Shown: one piece after another, positions 33,944 to 42,427 of the stretch
Layout: every line of letters begins with the position of its first letter
Position numbering within the stretch: the first letter of the stretch is position 1
Assembly: GCA_002422045.1 (NCBI GenBank)
Contig: DITG01000039.1
Coordinates: 219 to 44,824 of the forward strand
Origin: Acholeplasmataceae bacterium UBA6190
GTDB lineage: Bacteria > Bacillota_I > Bacilli_A > Acholeplasmatales > Acholeplasmataceae
Length of the DNA: 44,606 nucleotides
Direction of reading: 5' to 3'
The notes under the pieces: model-generated
The model's input: the letters and a program-made list of their open reading frames with translations, nothing else
Databases searched by the model: none
What the model was told of the DNA's origin: nothing
Program-made: the position numbers and the translations under genes

Positions 33944-33952
33944 TGGTATAAT
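33944..33952 (+). promoter_or_regulatory. Extended -10 promoter of the two-component system, with overlapping inverted repeat
   Basis: TGGTATAAT (33944-33952). Immediately after it AAGTGTGC (33953-33960) and GCACGCTT (33964-33971) form an inverted repeat around TGA. It covers the predicted start point (near 33959), so it looks like an operator, possibly for the response regulator itself, rather than an RNA hairpin. Confidence 0.55.
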
Positions 33953-33998
33953 AAGTGTGCTGAGCACGCTTATTTTACTTAAAAAGGCAGGTATATCC

Positions 33999-34655
33999 AT
34001 GAAAATTTATTTTGTTGAAGACGAAAAAGATTTATCAGAAATCATTCGGAAATATTTGGTCAGAGAGGGTTATGAGACCACGGTATTTCTAGATGGCGAA
34101 CATGCGATGGAACATATCAATGATCCAGTCGATTTATGGATTTTAGATATCATGCTTTCCGGTGAAGTGAGCGGTTATGATTTGATCAAAGCACTCAAAG
34201 CATCAGGAAATCCAGCTTCGGTCATCTTTACCTCAGCCAGAGATCAGGATTTGGATAAGATCATGGGTCTTGAACTGGGTAGTGATGACTATCTGGCAAA
34301 ACCCTATTCACCCAGAGAACTGATCTTGAGAGTCAAAGCTGTACTGAAACGACACGCTCAAGCAAGCGCATCTGAGATCGTGACCTATGCACATTATGAA
34401 ATCAATGTCACCAGACGTGAAATCAGAACAGGCAGCCAGATGATTGATCTGACAAACAAAGAATTCGAACTTCTCCTCTTCTTCCTCAAGAATCTCAATC
34501 AGGCATTTGGCAGAGAACAAATCTTAAAGCATGTCTGGGGCGAAAACTATTATGGTAGCGATCGCGTCGTCGATGACTTGCTCAGAAGACTCAGACACAA
34601 AATGCCAGACCTCAAGATTGAAACGATTTACGGATTTGGTTATCGTCTACTATGA
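33999..34655 (+). CDS. OmpR/PhoB-family response regulator
   Basis: A DNA-binding regulator activated by phosphorylation. The 218 residues have a receiver domain (about 1-118) with acidic VEDE (7-9), phospho-acceptor Asp50 in WILDIMLS, the Ser/Thr switch IFTSARD and Lys in YLAKPYSPREL. A C-terminal winged helix (about 130-218) has LTNKEFELLLFFLKN and the recognition region RVVDDLLRRLRHKM, then ETIYGFGYRL. I start at ATG 33999 since the receiver fold begins there. ATGA overlaps the kinase gene. Target genes are unknown. Confidence 0.92.
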   Translation: MKIYFVEDEKDLSEIIRKYLVREGYETTVFLDGEHAMEHINDPVDLWILDIMLSGEVSGYDLIKALKASGNPASVIFTSARDQDLDKIMGLELGSDDYLAKPYSPRELILRVKAVLKRHAQASASEIVTYAHYEINVTRREIRTGSQMIDLTNKEFELLLFFLKNLNQAFGREQILKHVWGENYYGSDRVVDDLLRRLRHKMPDLKIETIYGFGYRLL

Positions 34656-35911
34656 AAGAAATCAAACTGACAACACAACTCAATCTCATCTTTACGATTG
34701 TGACACTGTTGACCAGTCTGATTTTTTTGATTGCTTTAAACCGAGTCTTCGCTGATTTCAGAGTTGAACAGAATCAATCACAACTTGCACTTTATCTTCA
34801 GGATGTCAAAATCAATCTCAATCAACCACCCGCTTCCGAATATAACGGATATGTCATCTATGAAGGCGGTTCGATCAGAAGTACCGGTAATCTGGATGTG
34901 TTAGATGGCAACTACACCGCACAAAGAATTGTGAGTGAATTATCCATCTGGCCAGGCAGTTCCAAAACTGAAACGATTAACGGGATTACCTATACGTTTT
35001 TAATCGATAGAAGACCAGGGGGAAATCTCACCATCGTCTTCACCTCTGAAGACTATCTGAGAATGCTCGGGAATTCATTCAATGCACTCATCCAGATCAG
35101 CTTCATCGCTTTAGTTTTACTGGGGAATGTCATCATTTTGATGTGGTCCAAAATCACGGTAGAACGTGTCAAAAGACTCAGAGGCGAAGTTGCAGTGCTA
35201 TCCTTAAACGATTATAAGATTCCTATTGAAATCGACGGTAGCGATGAAATTACCGATTTGGCGAAAACGATTGAACGCATGCGTCAGGAAATTGAAGCAA
35301 GCGAAAAGACAAAACAAGAAATGCTTCAAAACATTTCTCACGACTTCAAGACTCCGATTGCAGTCATCCAGTCTTATGCAGAAGCGATTGGCGATGGTAT
35401 TTCTGATATCAGTGAAACCGAAGTCATCATCAAGCAAGCAGAAATGCTCAATCAGAAAGTCAAGCAACTGCTCGAACTTTCCAAACTTGAGTATCTGAAA
35501 GATGAAAACGAATACGAATCTGTCAAGATCAGAGAAGTCATCAACAACATTGTCAATAATCAGAAGTATCGTTCTAATCTTCAATTCATCACAGAACTCG
35601 ATGACTCCACATACTACGGCGTTCCCGAAAACTTCTACAATGCGTTTTCAAACATCATTGATAACGCGATGCGCTATGCGAAAACAAAGATTGTCATCAC
35701 GCTCAAAAATAAAAAACTCACCTTCTATAACGATGGTGAGCCAATCAGTCAAAACTTCATTGATCAGTTGTTCAAACCGTATGAAAAAGGACAAAAAGGT
35801 CAGTTCGGTTTAGGGATGAGTATTGTCCAAAAGACTTGTGTGCATTTCAATTTGTTGCTGAAGGTTGAAAACGTCAACCAAGGCGTCATGTTTACAATAG
35901 AGCCTCTTTAA
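34652..35911 (+). CDS. Membrane sensor histidine kinase
   Basis: Partner of the preceding regulator. The 419 residues have two transmembrane helices (about 11-30 and 148-170) framing an outer sensor region of about 115 residues. Then follow a HAMP-like linker and HisKA with the phospho-acceptor His230 in NISHDFKTPIAVI. The ATP-binding domain has N-box NIIDNAMRYA, a degenerate GEP/G1 region and G2 GLGMSIV. A domain fold of the VanS/PhoR type is likely (inference). It overlaps the regulator by 4 bases, and its 3' end overlaps the convergent HIT gene by 20 bases. Confidence 0.9.
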   Translation: MKEIKLTTQLNLIFTIVTLLTSLIFLIALNRVFADFRVEQNQSQLALYLQDVKINLNQPPASEYNGYVIYEGGSIRSTGNLDVLDGNYTAQRIVSELSIWPGSSKTETINGITYTFLIDRRPGGNLTIVFTSEDYLRMLGNSFNALIQISFIALVLLGNVIILMWSKITVERVKRLRGEVAVLSLNDYKIPIEIDGSDEITDLAKTIERMRQEIEASEKTKQEMLQNISHDFKTPIAVIQSYAEAIGDGISDISETEVIIKQAEMLNQKVKQLLELSKLEYLKDENEYESVKIREVINNIVNNQKYRSNLQFITELDDSTYYGVPENFYNAFSNIIDNAMRYAKTKIVITLKNKKLTFYNDGEPISQNFIDQLFKPYEKGQKGQFGLGMSIVQKTCVHFNLLLKVENVNQGVMFTIEPL

Positions 35912-36308
35912 TCAAGTTGGCTCTTTCTTTATAATCGGTGCCATTCAAGCCGCCCATGTAGTTGCTCAAACGGAACGTTACGTCGTCTTTTTCATAGCGC
36001 GGAATCAAATGCAAATGAAAGTGGAAAACCGTCTGTCCTGCGGTTTCACCGTTGTTCGATAGGATGTTCAGACCTTTCGCATTGAATGCTTTTTGAATGG
36101 CTTTGGAGACCTTCACAGAGACCTTGAAAACATGAGCTGCAAGTTCACCAGGCATATCAAAGATATCTTTGTATTCGACTTTAGGTACAACCAGTGTATG
36201 ACCTCTGGTTGCCTGTGAAATATCTAGAAATGCAACCACATGATCATCTTCATAGACAAAGTATGCTGGAATTTCTTTAGCAATGATTTTTGAGAAAATA
36301 CTGGACAT
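35892..36308 (-). CDS. HIT-family nucleotide hydrolase
   Basis: Hydrolyses nucleoside phosphoramidates or adenylated products in the cytoplasm. The 138-residue protein is of normal length. It has IFSKIIAKEIPAYFVYEDD, AFLDISQATRGHTLVVPK, LNILSNNGETAGQTVFHFH and the triad motif HFHLHLIPRY. ATG 36308 is preceded by GAGGTG. It is convergent and overlapping with the kinase gene and divergent from pduL. The exact substrate is not shown by sequence. Confidence 0.94.
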   Translation of the reverse strand: MSSIFSKIIAKEIPAYFVYEDDHVVAFLDISQATRGHTLVVPKVEYKDIFDMPGELAAHVFKVSVKVSKAIQKAFNAKGLNILSNNGETAGQTVFHFHLHLIPRYEKDDVTFRLSNYMGGLNGTDYKERANLIKEALL

Positions 36309-36348
36309 GTCAACACCTCTTTCTTGTTTTTATTCTATCATAATGTCG

Positions 36349-36377
36349 TTGAAAAGAACCATAGAAAATGATATAAT
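36349..36377 (+). promoter_or_regulatory. Promoter of pduL
   Basis: TTGAAA (36349-36354), 17 bases, TATAAT (36372-36377), with an extra TG at 36369-36370. A near-consensus strong promoter. Confidence 0.8.
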
Positions 36378-36404
36378 CATTTCGTATGCAGGAGGCAATA
36401 TACG

Positions 36405-36995
36405 ATGAAAAAAGTACCAGTAGGCATTTCAGGACGACATCTTCACCTGACTCAGGAACATTTGGAAATTCTCTTTGGTCAAGGATATCAATTGACTGTG
36501 ATGAAGGCATTGACACAACCAGGACAATATGCATGTGAGGAGAAGGTTGATGTTGTCAGTCCAGATGGCAAACTGCTCCCCGGTGTTAGAATTTTAGGAC
36601 CGGTTCGCCCAGCGTCACAGGTTGAGATTTCAAAAAGTGATGCAATTCGTTATAAGTTTGTCGCACCCGTTCGCTCATCAGGGGATGTCAAAGGTTCAGG
36701 GGCAGCAACACTCATCGGTCCAAAGGGACAAGTGAGTATTTCTGAAGGCGTCATCATCGCAGATCGCCATATCCATTTCTCACCCGAAGAAGCGAAAGAG
36801 TTTGGCGTTGTCGACCGTCAGATCGTCAGTTTGAGAGTCGGTGGAATCAAAGCCGGTATCTTGGACAATGTGCTTTGCAGGGTTCATCCTCAATTCAGAT
36901 TGGATTGTCATCTCGATACGGATGATGGCAGTGCATTCATGCTGAATACTGGCGACTTTGTCGAACTAGTCAAATCCTATACCATCAACGATTAG
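36405..36995 (+). CDS. pduL: PduL-type phosphate acyltransferase (phosphotransacetylase)
   Basis: Converts acyl-CoA plus phosphate to acyl-phosphate and CoA; in this group it probably acts as the acetate-pathway phosphotransacetylase that allows ATP formation. The 196 residues show zinc-binding motifs SGRHLHLTQEHLEILFG and IIADRHIHFSPEEAKEFG, and ALTQPGQYACEEKVDVV, typical of PduL rather than Pta. There is no N-terminal encapsulation peptide and no microcompartment gene nearby, so it is likely cytosolic. AGGAGG precedes ATG 36405. It has its own strong promoter and terminator. Confidence 0.93.
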   Translation: MKKVPVGISGRHLHLTQEHLEILFGQGYQLTVMKALTQPGQYACEEKVDVVSPDGKLLPGVRILGPVRPASQVEISKSDAIRYKFVAPVRSSGDVKGSGAATLIGPKGQVSISEGVIIADRHIHFSPEEAKEFGVVDRQIVSLRVGGIKAGILDNVLCRVHPQFRLDCHLDTDDGSAFMLNTGDFVELVKSYTIND

Positions 36996-37016
36996 TGCCT
37001 GATCAGGCACTTTTTG
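36994..37016 (+). terminator. Terminator of pduL, just before the HD gene
   Basis: AGTGCCT-GATC-AGGCACT (36994-37011) and five T. The ribosome site of the next gene (GGAGG, 37023-37027) starts seven bases later, so read-through or a hidden promoter must supply the downstream operon. Confidence 0.82.
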
Positions 37017-37031
37017 ACCTGTGGAGGTCCT

Positions 37032-38237
37032 ATGCAAAAACTCGTTAAACAGCAAGTGTTTCGTGATCCGCTTTACGGATATATCCATGTCGATTTTGAA
37101 CTCTTGATGAACATCATCAATGCATCACTGTTTCAACGCTTGAGAAGAGTACGCCAGCTTTCTGGCGTTCAGATGGTTTTCCATGGCGCTGAGCATTCTA
37201 GATTTTCACATAGTCTCGGTGTGTATGAAATCGCAAACCGTTTTTTAACCATTCCCGATATTGCGAGTGCATTAGACGATCGGTCTAAAATGGTGTTCTT
37301 ATGTGCAGCCTTGTTGCATGATATCGGACACGGGGCATATTCTCACGCGTTTGAAGATGTCTTCAAAGTGAACCATGAAACCATTGGTGCATCGCTCATC
37401 ATGGAAAATCAGGAGCTTAGAGGTATATTGGACGCCGTTGACGATCGTTTTGCAAGTGATGTGGCATCGGTCATCTTGAAGAAAAAGAAATTTCCATTGA
37501 TCGAACAACTCATCTCATCGCAACTCGATGTGGATAGATTAGACTACTTGGAAAGAGATGCCTATTTTACAGGGACTGCTTACGGACATATTGATTTGGA
37601 TCGACTCATTCGAGTGATTTACATCAGAAAAGGCAAACTGGTTTTCAAGTATTCAGGCATTCACGCGATTGAGAATTATCTGATCGCGCGGTATCACATG
37701 TACTGGCAAGTCTACTACCATGCAGTATCGAGAGCCTATGAAGTCAACCTTGAAAAAATTTACTCACGGGTCAAAGACCTACTGTTATCAGGATTTCAGT
37801 TCAAAGGCGATGTCGAACCTTTGAAACGGATCATCGAAGACCCGAAAGATTTGGAAAACTATATCAGAATCGACGATTATTATATCAATGGACTGATTGC
37901 AAGTTTCACACGATCAGAGGATGCCATCTTGAAATCTTTAGCTCAAGATTTCTTGAATCGTCGGATCTGGGGATACATCAACGATACACCGGAAAATCAA
38001 ACGAAAATCGAAGAGATCAAATCCAAGTTGAGTCCCTTGGAACTGAAATACTTTACGTCATATCGGACCGTTGAAAATACGACATACAAAGACGATGAAG
38101 AAAACTTTGGTGATAAGATTTACATCATGTTAGAAGATGGCTCCATTTCAACACTCAAAGATCAGTCTCAGATCATTTCATCATTGATGCAAAGTGGTAA
38201 CAAGCGGGATCCTAAGTTTTTCTACCGGAAAGCATGA
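37032..38237 (+). CDS. HD-superfamily phosphohydrolase (YwfO-like)
   Basis: Probable metal-dependent phosphohydrolase or dNTPase-like enzyme. The 401 residues have DPLYGYIHVD and FQRLRRVRQLSGVQMVF, followed by HSRFSHSLGVYEIA and ALLHDIGHGAYSHAFE, which supply the HD metal ligands; then SSQLDVDRLDYLERDAYFTG. This pattern is characteristic of the YwfO/SAMHD1-like group. I start at ATG 37032 after GGAGGT; an upstream TTG (37014) precedes that site. It overlaps rnmV by ATGA. Confidence 0.9.
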   Translation: MQKLVKQQVFRDPLYGYIHVDFELLMNIINASLFQRLRRVRQLSGVQMVFHGAEHSRFSHSLGVYEIANRFLTIPDIASALDDRSKMVFLCAALLHDIGHGAYSHAFEDVFKVNHETIGASLIMENQELRGILDAVDDRFASDVASVILKKKKFPLIEQLISSQLDVDRLDYLERDAYFTGTAYGHIDLDRLIRVIYIRKGKLVFKYSGIHAIENYLIARYHMYWQVYYHAVSRAYEVNLEKIYSRVKDLLLSGFQFKGDVEPLKRIIEDPKDLENYIRIDDYYINGLIASFTRSEDAILKSLAQDFLNRRIWGYINDTPENQTKIEEIKSKLSPLELKYFTSYRTVENTTYKDDEENFGDKIYIMLEDGSISTLKDQSQIISSLMQSGNKRDPKFFYRKA

Positions 38238-38812
38238 GACCCAAAGTGATTGTGGTTGAAGGGAAGAATGATGCCTTCAAGATGGCATCCATTTTCCCTG
38301 ATATTGAGATTGTCACCACCAATGGGAGTGCGATCGATCAAGATGCCGTCGATCTATTGAAGAAACTGGATGTGACGCACGACATCATCTTATTGACAGA
38401 TCCGGATCATGCAGGTGAACGTATCAGACGCTTGCTTTCCAAATCACTTCAGCATGTCTTTCATGTCTTTTTGGATAGAGATCTTGCCATCTCTGGTAAC
38501 GGTAAAAAGGTGGGCATCGAACATGCGACCAAAGCGGATATCTTAAAAGCGTTAGAAGCAATCAAGATGGTCTCCAAAGTATCTCAAAGCGATGTGACGC
38601 ATGCGTTTTTGCATGATGTCGGGCTTACAGGATCACCGGATAGCCAATGGTTAAGAGATGTGCTATCGGGTATCTTAGGCATTGGAAAAACCAATGGGAA
38701 GTCACTCTACCAAAGACTGCATATGTTTGATATCACCCAAGAAAAAATACTCGAGGTGCTACGTGAATCATCAGGCAAAGAAGAAATACGGACAGAACTT
38801 CTTAAGAGATAA
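38234..38812 (+). CDS. rnmV: Ribonuclease M5
   Basis: Performs the final maturation of 5S rRNA in low-GC Gram-positives. The 192 residues have a Toprim domain with VVEGKNDAFKMASI, VTTNGSAID and LTDPDHAGERIRRLLS, then a C-terminal region as in RNase M5. Its start ATG overlaps the HD stop (ATGA), and its end overlaps ksgA by 50 bases. The rnmV-ksgA adjacency is conserved across Firmicutes (established). Confidence 0.95.
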   Translation: MRPKVIVVEGKNDAFKMASIFPDIEIVTTNGSAIDQDAVDLLKKLDVTHDIILLTDPDHAGERIRRLLSKSLQHVFHVFLDRDLAISGNGKKVGIEHATKADILKALEAIKMVSKVSQSDVTHAFLHDVGLTGSPDSQWLRDVLSGILGIGKTNGKSLYQRLHMFDITQEKILEVLRESSGKEEIRTELLKR

Positions 38813-39548
38813 GAATCTCTTGATGAAGATCGTAAGACTGTCTGACATTGAGCATCGACACGTGCTTGAAGTGGGTCCTGGACAAGGGGCTCTCACTTCT
38901 TTTCTTGCTGAACTCGCAGAAGATGTCATCTGTTATGAAATCGATACATCCTTGAAACCAATCTTAGATCCTCTAGAGGTACAATACCCGAACCTGAAAG
39001 TCATCTATGAAGATTTCATGGAAGCGGATTTGTCTCAGTATACGCACGATCTCCATGTGGTCGCCAATGTACCTTACTACATCACGACCCCTATTTTATT
39101 CAAAATTCTTGAGACACCATCGATTCGAACAGCATCGCTTATGATTCAAAAAGAAGTACTTGAACGTCTGCTTGCCAAACCTGGCAGCAAATCCTATAAC
39201 GCACTTTCGATCGTACTTCAATATCATGCTGAAGCTTCCAAGATGATGGATGTGAAGCGTCATATGTTCTTCCCCATCCCTAATGTGGATAGCGCGGTGA
39301 TTCGCCTTGTGAAGCGAACATCGGGCTTGATTGAAGAAGGGTATGAGGCACTGTTTTTAAAAATGGTCAAAGAAGCATTCAGACAGAAGCGAAAGACGCT
39401 GTTGAATAATCTACATGAAGGATTCGGAATCCCAAAAGTTCAGTTGGAATCGTTTCTTCTTGATCAAGGATATCGCGCGGATGTGAGAGCTGAACAGTTA
39501 TCCATGGATGACTTCATCAAACTGGCAAGGATGTGGCGATATGATTAA
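38763..39548 (+). CDS. ksgA: 16S rRNA dimethyladenosine transferase
   Basis: Dimethylates two adjacent adenosines near the 3' end of 16S rRNA; also called rsmA. The 261 residues start with KKKYGQNFLRDKNLL, then the SAM-binding VLEVGPGQGALTSFLAE, catalytic NVPYYITTPILF (NVPY) and MMDVKRHMFFPIPNVDSAV. I choose GTG 38763, after GAGGTG; the longer reading to 38682 has no matching residues. The 50-base overlap with rnmV is unusually long but well supported. It overlaps ispE by 8 bases. Confidence 0.96.
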   Translation: MNHQAKKKYGQNFLRDKNLLMKIVRLSDIEHRHVLEVGPGQGALTSFLAELAEDVICYEIDTSLKPILDPLEVQYPNLKVIYEDFMEADLSQYTHDLHVVANVPYYITTPILFKILETPSIRTASLMIQKEVLERLLAKPGSKSYNALSIVLQYHAEASKMMDVKRHMFFPIPNVDSAVIRLVKRTSGLIEEGYEALFLKMVKEAFRQKRKTLLNNLHEGFGIPKVQLESFLLDQGYRADVRAEQLSMDDFIKLARMWRYD

Positions 39549-40362
39549 AGAATATGCCTATGCAAAAGTCAATCTCGCACTCGATGTTGTTGGCAAGCGT
39601 GAAGACGGATACCATGATTTGAAAATGATCATGATCCCCATCGAACTTGCAGATGAACTGACCTTTGAAGCATCTGATGACATCACACTCATCTCGACAA
39701 TCGATATCCCAGAAAACAGTGTACTCAAAGCAGCACGATTACTTCAGGAAAAATCGGGCGTCCGCGCTGGCGCGCTTATTACACTCAATAAGAAAATTCC
39801 CATCGGCGCAGGGCTTGCAGGTGGTTCGGCAGACATCGCAGCAACCCTCAGGGGACTGAATAGATTATGGAAACTGAATCTTGAACTGAAAGACTTAGAA
39901 GCACTCGCACTGTCACTGGGCTCTGATACACTCTTTTGTTTATACAACAGACCTGCCTATGTGTTTGGGCGCGGCGAGCATCTTTTATTCATCCATACGC
40001 CACCCATTGTAAACATTTTTTTGTTCCCCTCTACCCTGAATGTTTCGACAGGTCTAGTCTTTAGCCATCATCAAACGAGACACAAACCCAAACAGTTTGA
40101 CAGACTGTTCAGACTTTATCTCAATGATCATTATCATGCTTTTTTTAGAAGAACTTACAATCATCTCACACCTACGACCCTAACGCTTTATCCAGAACTC
40201 AAAACGACTTTCGAAACCATTAGAAAGATTTCAAGATATGGTCTGATGAGCGGTAGCGGTTCAACATTTTTCATCCCAGTGTTTCAAGGGATGACAGAGC
40301 GGATACAACGAAAAATTGCCAATCTTGGTCTTGAATACATCGAAACAAAGCCAAAATTTTAA
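39541..40362 (+). CDS. ispE: 4-diphosphocytidyl-2-C-methyl-D-erythritol kinase
   Basis: ATP-dependent kinase of the MEP isoprenoid pathway. The 273 residues are GHMP-kinase type: YAYAKVNLALDVVGKREDGYHDL, the ATP loop IPIGAGLAGGSADIAATL, LGSDTLFCL and a C-terminal LMSGSGSTFFI. ATG 39541 overlaps the ksgA end; AAGGA is 11-15 bases upstream. Its presence implies the MEP pathway makes the C55 lipid carrier that UppP and the DUF368 protein handle (inference). Confidence 0.95.
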   Translation: MIKEYAYAKVNLALDVVGKREDGYHDLKMIMIPIELADELTFEASDDITLISTIDIPENSVLKAARLLQEKSGVRAGALITLNKKIPIGAGLAGGSADIAATLRGLNRLWKLNLELKDLEALALSLGSDTLFCLYNRPAYVFGRGEHLLFIHTPPIVNIFLFPSTLNVSTGLVFSHHQTRHKPKQFDRLFRLYLNDHYHAFFRRTYNHLTPTTLTLYPELKTTFETIRKISRYGLMSGSGSTFFIPVFQGMTERIQRKIANLGLEYIETKPKF

Positions 40363-40388
40363 AATATATTTAATAATCCAAGTGTCCG

Positions 40389-40397
40389 TGTTATAAT
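40389..40397 (+). promoter_or_regulatory. Extended -10 promoter of spoVG
   Basis: TGTTATAAT, with TTTAAT 17 bases before the hexamer as a poor -35. It lies 35 bases before spoVG. Confidence 0.6.
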
Positions 40398-40431
40398 TTA
40401 GGTATACCAAAAGGACGACTTGGAGGGCAAA

Positions 40432-40716
40432 ATGAAGATTACCGACGTAAGAGTAAAACTTGTAAGTAGCGAAAGCAGACTTAGAGGCGTTGCGACAATC
40501 ACTTTCGACGAAAGCTTTGTCGTACACGACATTCGTATCATTGAAGGTGAGAATGGCATCTTTGTTGCGATGCCCAGCAAGAAAACCCCCAATGGTACAT
40601 TCAGAGACATCGCACATCCTATTCATGGTGAAATGCGCAAGATGATTGAGGATGCGATTACTGCAGCCTACAATGAAGCTCGACTCAATCCGGTCGAGTA
40701 TGAAGAAGAATCATAA
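40432..40716 (+). CDS. spoVG: SpoVG RNA/DNA-binding regulator
   Basis: A small global regulator widespread in Firmicutes, also in non-sporulating ones. The 94 residues contain MKITDVRVKLV, TFDESFVVHDIRIIEGENG, FVAMPSKKTPNGTFRDIAHP and a C-terminal helix, near-identical to the family pattern. ATG 40432 follows GGAGGG by four bases; an in-frame TTG at 40420 lies before that site. It is followed by its own terminator. Confidence 0.96.
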   Translation: MKITDVRVKLVSSESRLRGVATITFDESFVVHDIRIIEGENGIFVAMPSKKTPNGTFRDIAHPIHGEMRKMIEDAITAAYNEARLNPVEYEEES

Positions 40717-40738
40717 TGATATAAAAGAAGCAAATCGA

Positions 40739-40776
40739 AAATCTTTTTTGCACCATGTGCAAAGAGATTTTTTTTT
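40739..40776 (+). terminator. Terminator of spoVG
   Basis: AATCT..TTTTGCAC (to 40753) pairs with GTGCAAA.AGATT (from 40757), followed by nine T. Confidence 0.92.
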
Positions 40777-40798
40777 GGAAACCTGTATCATCAATTCC

Positions 40799-40817
40799 AT
40801 ACACTTTCGTGTATAAT
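40799..40817 (+). promoter_or_regulatory. Promoter region of prs with inverted repeat over the -10
   Basis: ATACAC-TTTC-GTGTAT (about 40799-40814) overlaps TATAAT (40812-40817), 33 bases before prs. The repeat may be an operator; no strong -35 is seen. Confidence 0.5.
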
Positions 40818-40850
40818 GAAGTCGTATCTAATCGATAAAGGAGCGTTACC

Positions 40851-41831
40851 ATGTCAATCATTGAGGGAAAGAAGATCAAACTGTTCGCACTCAGTTCAAA
40901 TAAGTCGCTTGCCGCTGAAATTTCAAAAGCAGCGAATATTCCGATATCAACCGCTGATGTTGTCCGTTTTGCAGATGGCGAGATATCAGTCAACATCGAA
41001 GAAAGTGTCAGAGGTCACGATTGCTTTGTCATTCAGTCGACTTCTGCACCTGCCAATGAACATGTGATGGAACTCTTGATCATGGCAGATGCTCTCAAAC
41101 GAGCTTCAGCCAAGACCATTACTGTTTTGATGCCTTACTATGGTTATTCCAGACAAGACAGAAAAGCAAAATCAAGACAACCCATCACAGCAAAACTGAT
41201 TGCCGATATGCTTCAGGTTGCAGGTGTCAACCGTGTGATTTGCATCGATTTGCATGCCGCACAGATTCAAGGTTTCTTCAATATTCCTATCGATAACTTC
41301 CCAGCAGCACCATTGCTCGCTGACTATTTCAACTACAGAAAGAAATTAAAGAACGTCGTCGTTGTATCTCCAGATCATGGTGGTGTCACCAGAGCCAGAG
41401 TATTTGCCAAGATCTTAGACGCGCCGCTTGCCATCATCGATAAGCGCCGCCCAGAGCCTAACAAAGCCGAAGTCCAGAATCTGATTGGGGATGTTCAAGG
41501 CAAGATTTGCATCATGGTCGATGACATCATTGATACCGCAGGTACATTGGTCGCTGGTGCTCAAGCGTTGATTGATGCAGGAGCTACCAAAGTCTATGCA
41601 GCAGCAACTCATGCCGTATTTTCCGGTTCAGCCATTGAACGCATCAACAATTCAGTGATCAGTGAAGTGGTGGTCACAGATACGATTGATCTCCCATGGG
41701 ATAAGAAATCCCCGAAGATCAAACAGTTATCGATTGGGCCACTCCTCGGTCAATCCATTCTTCACATTGTCAAAGACGAGCCCATCAGTCAGATCTTCGA
41801 TCAGATCACTCATTCCGAGAATAATCAATGA
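40851..41831 (+). CDS. prs: Ribose-phosphate pyrophosphokinase
   Basis: Makes PRPP from ribose-5-phosphate and ATP for nucleotide synthesis. The 326 residues include RFADGEISVNIEESVRG, MPYYGYSRQDRKAKSRQPI, CIDLHAAQIQGFF, VSPDHGGVTRAR and the PRPP loop MVDDIIDTAGTL, all conserved class I features. AAAGGAG precedes ATG 40851. It overlaps pth by ATGA. The spoVG-prs-pth-mfd order matches Bacillus, minus glmU and others. Confidence 0.98.
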   Translation: MSIIEGKKIKLFALSSNKSLAAEISKAANIPISTADVVRFADGEISVNIEESVRGHDCFVIQSTSAPANEHVMELLIMADALKRASAKTITVLMPYYGYSRQDRKAKSRQPITAKLIADMLQVAGVNRVICIDLHAAQIQGFFNIPIDNFPAAPLLADYFNYRKKLKNVVVVSPDHGGVTRARVFAKILDAPLAIIDKRRPEPNKAEVQNLIGDVQGKICIMVDDIIDTAGTLVAGAQALIDAGATKVYAAATHAVFSGSAIERINNSVISEVVVTDTIDLPWDKKSPKIKQLSIGPLLGQSILHIVKDEPISQIFDQITHSENNQ

Positions 41832-42397
41832 AACTGATCGTAGGCCTTGGCAATCCTGGAAGCAAATATCAGAAAACCAGACACAACATCGGCTTCATGG
41901 TGATCGACGAGATGCTGAAGAAACTGGGAGAAACTGCGCGACTGGATGCCAAGTTTGTTGCTGAAGTAGCGATTCATAATGTAGAAGGACAGAAAGTCTG
42001 TTTTGCAAAACCGTCCACCTATATGAATTTATCAGGCGAAGCGATTCAAAAAATCATGGCTTACTATGATATCAGTATCGACGATGTCTTGATCTTTGTC
42101 GATGATGTCAATTTGGAAACGGGAAAACTGAGACTCCGGGAAACCGGTGGCCATGGTGGCCATAATGGACTGAAGAACATCATCGGATTACTGCACTCTG
42201 AAGGATTCAAACGTGTCCGTATTGGTGTTGATAACCAGACGAACATCCCACTAGACCAATATGTTTTAGGCAATTTCACAGAAGACCAATTGATTACCCT
42301 ACAAAAATCGATTCGGTCATCGGTTGAAATCATTGAAGCTTTCATCAAGCAAGTTTCCTTCAAGGATATCATGACCAAATACAATACCCAGACGTAG
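41828..42397 (+). CDS. pth: Peptidyl-tRNA hydrolase
   Basis: Frees tRNAs from stalled peptides. The 189 residues have LIVGLGNPGSKYQKTRHNIG (catalytic His), KPSTYMNLSGEAI, FVDDVNLETGKLRLRETGG and HGGHNGLKNII. ATG 41828 overlaps the prs stop. mfd follows after 30 bases, with a weak hairpin between (ACCCA/TGGGT, 42386-42405, then TTTT) that may reduce read-through. Confidence 0.97.
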   Translation: MKLIVGLGNPGSKYQKTRHNIGFMVIDEMLKKLGETARLDAKFVAEVAIHNVEGQKVCFAKPSTYMNLSGEAIQKIMAYYDISIDDVLIFVDDVNLETGKLRLRETGGHGGHNGLKNIIGLLHSEGFKRVRIGVDNQTNIPLDQYVLGNFTEDQLITLQKSIRSSVEIIEAFIKQVSFKDIMTKYNTQT

Positions 42398-42427
42398 GTT
42401 TGGGTTTTCTTATCTCAAGGAGCAACT

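Noticed and set aside
36994..37011. AGTGCCTGATCAGGCACT as a possible operator
   Set aside because: It is followed directly by T and lies just after pduL, so a terminator is the simpler reading.
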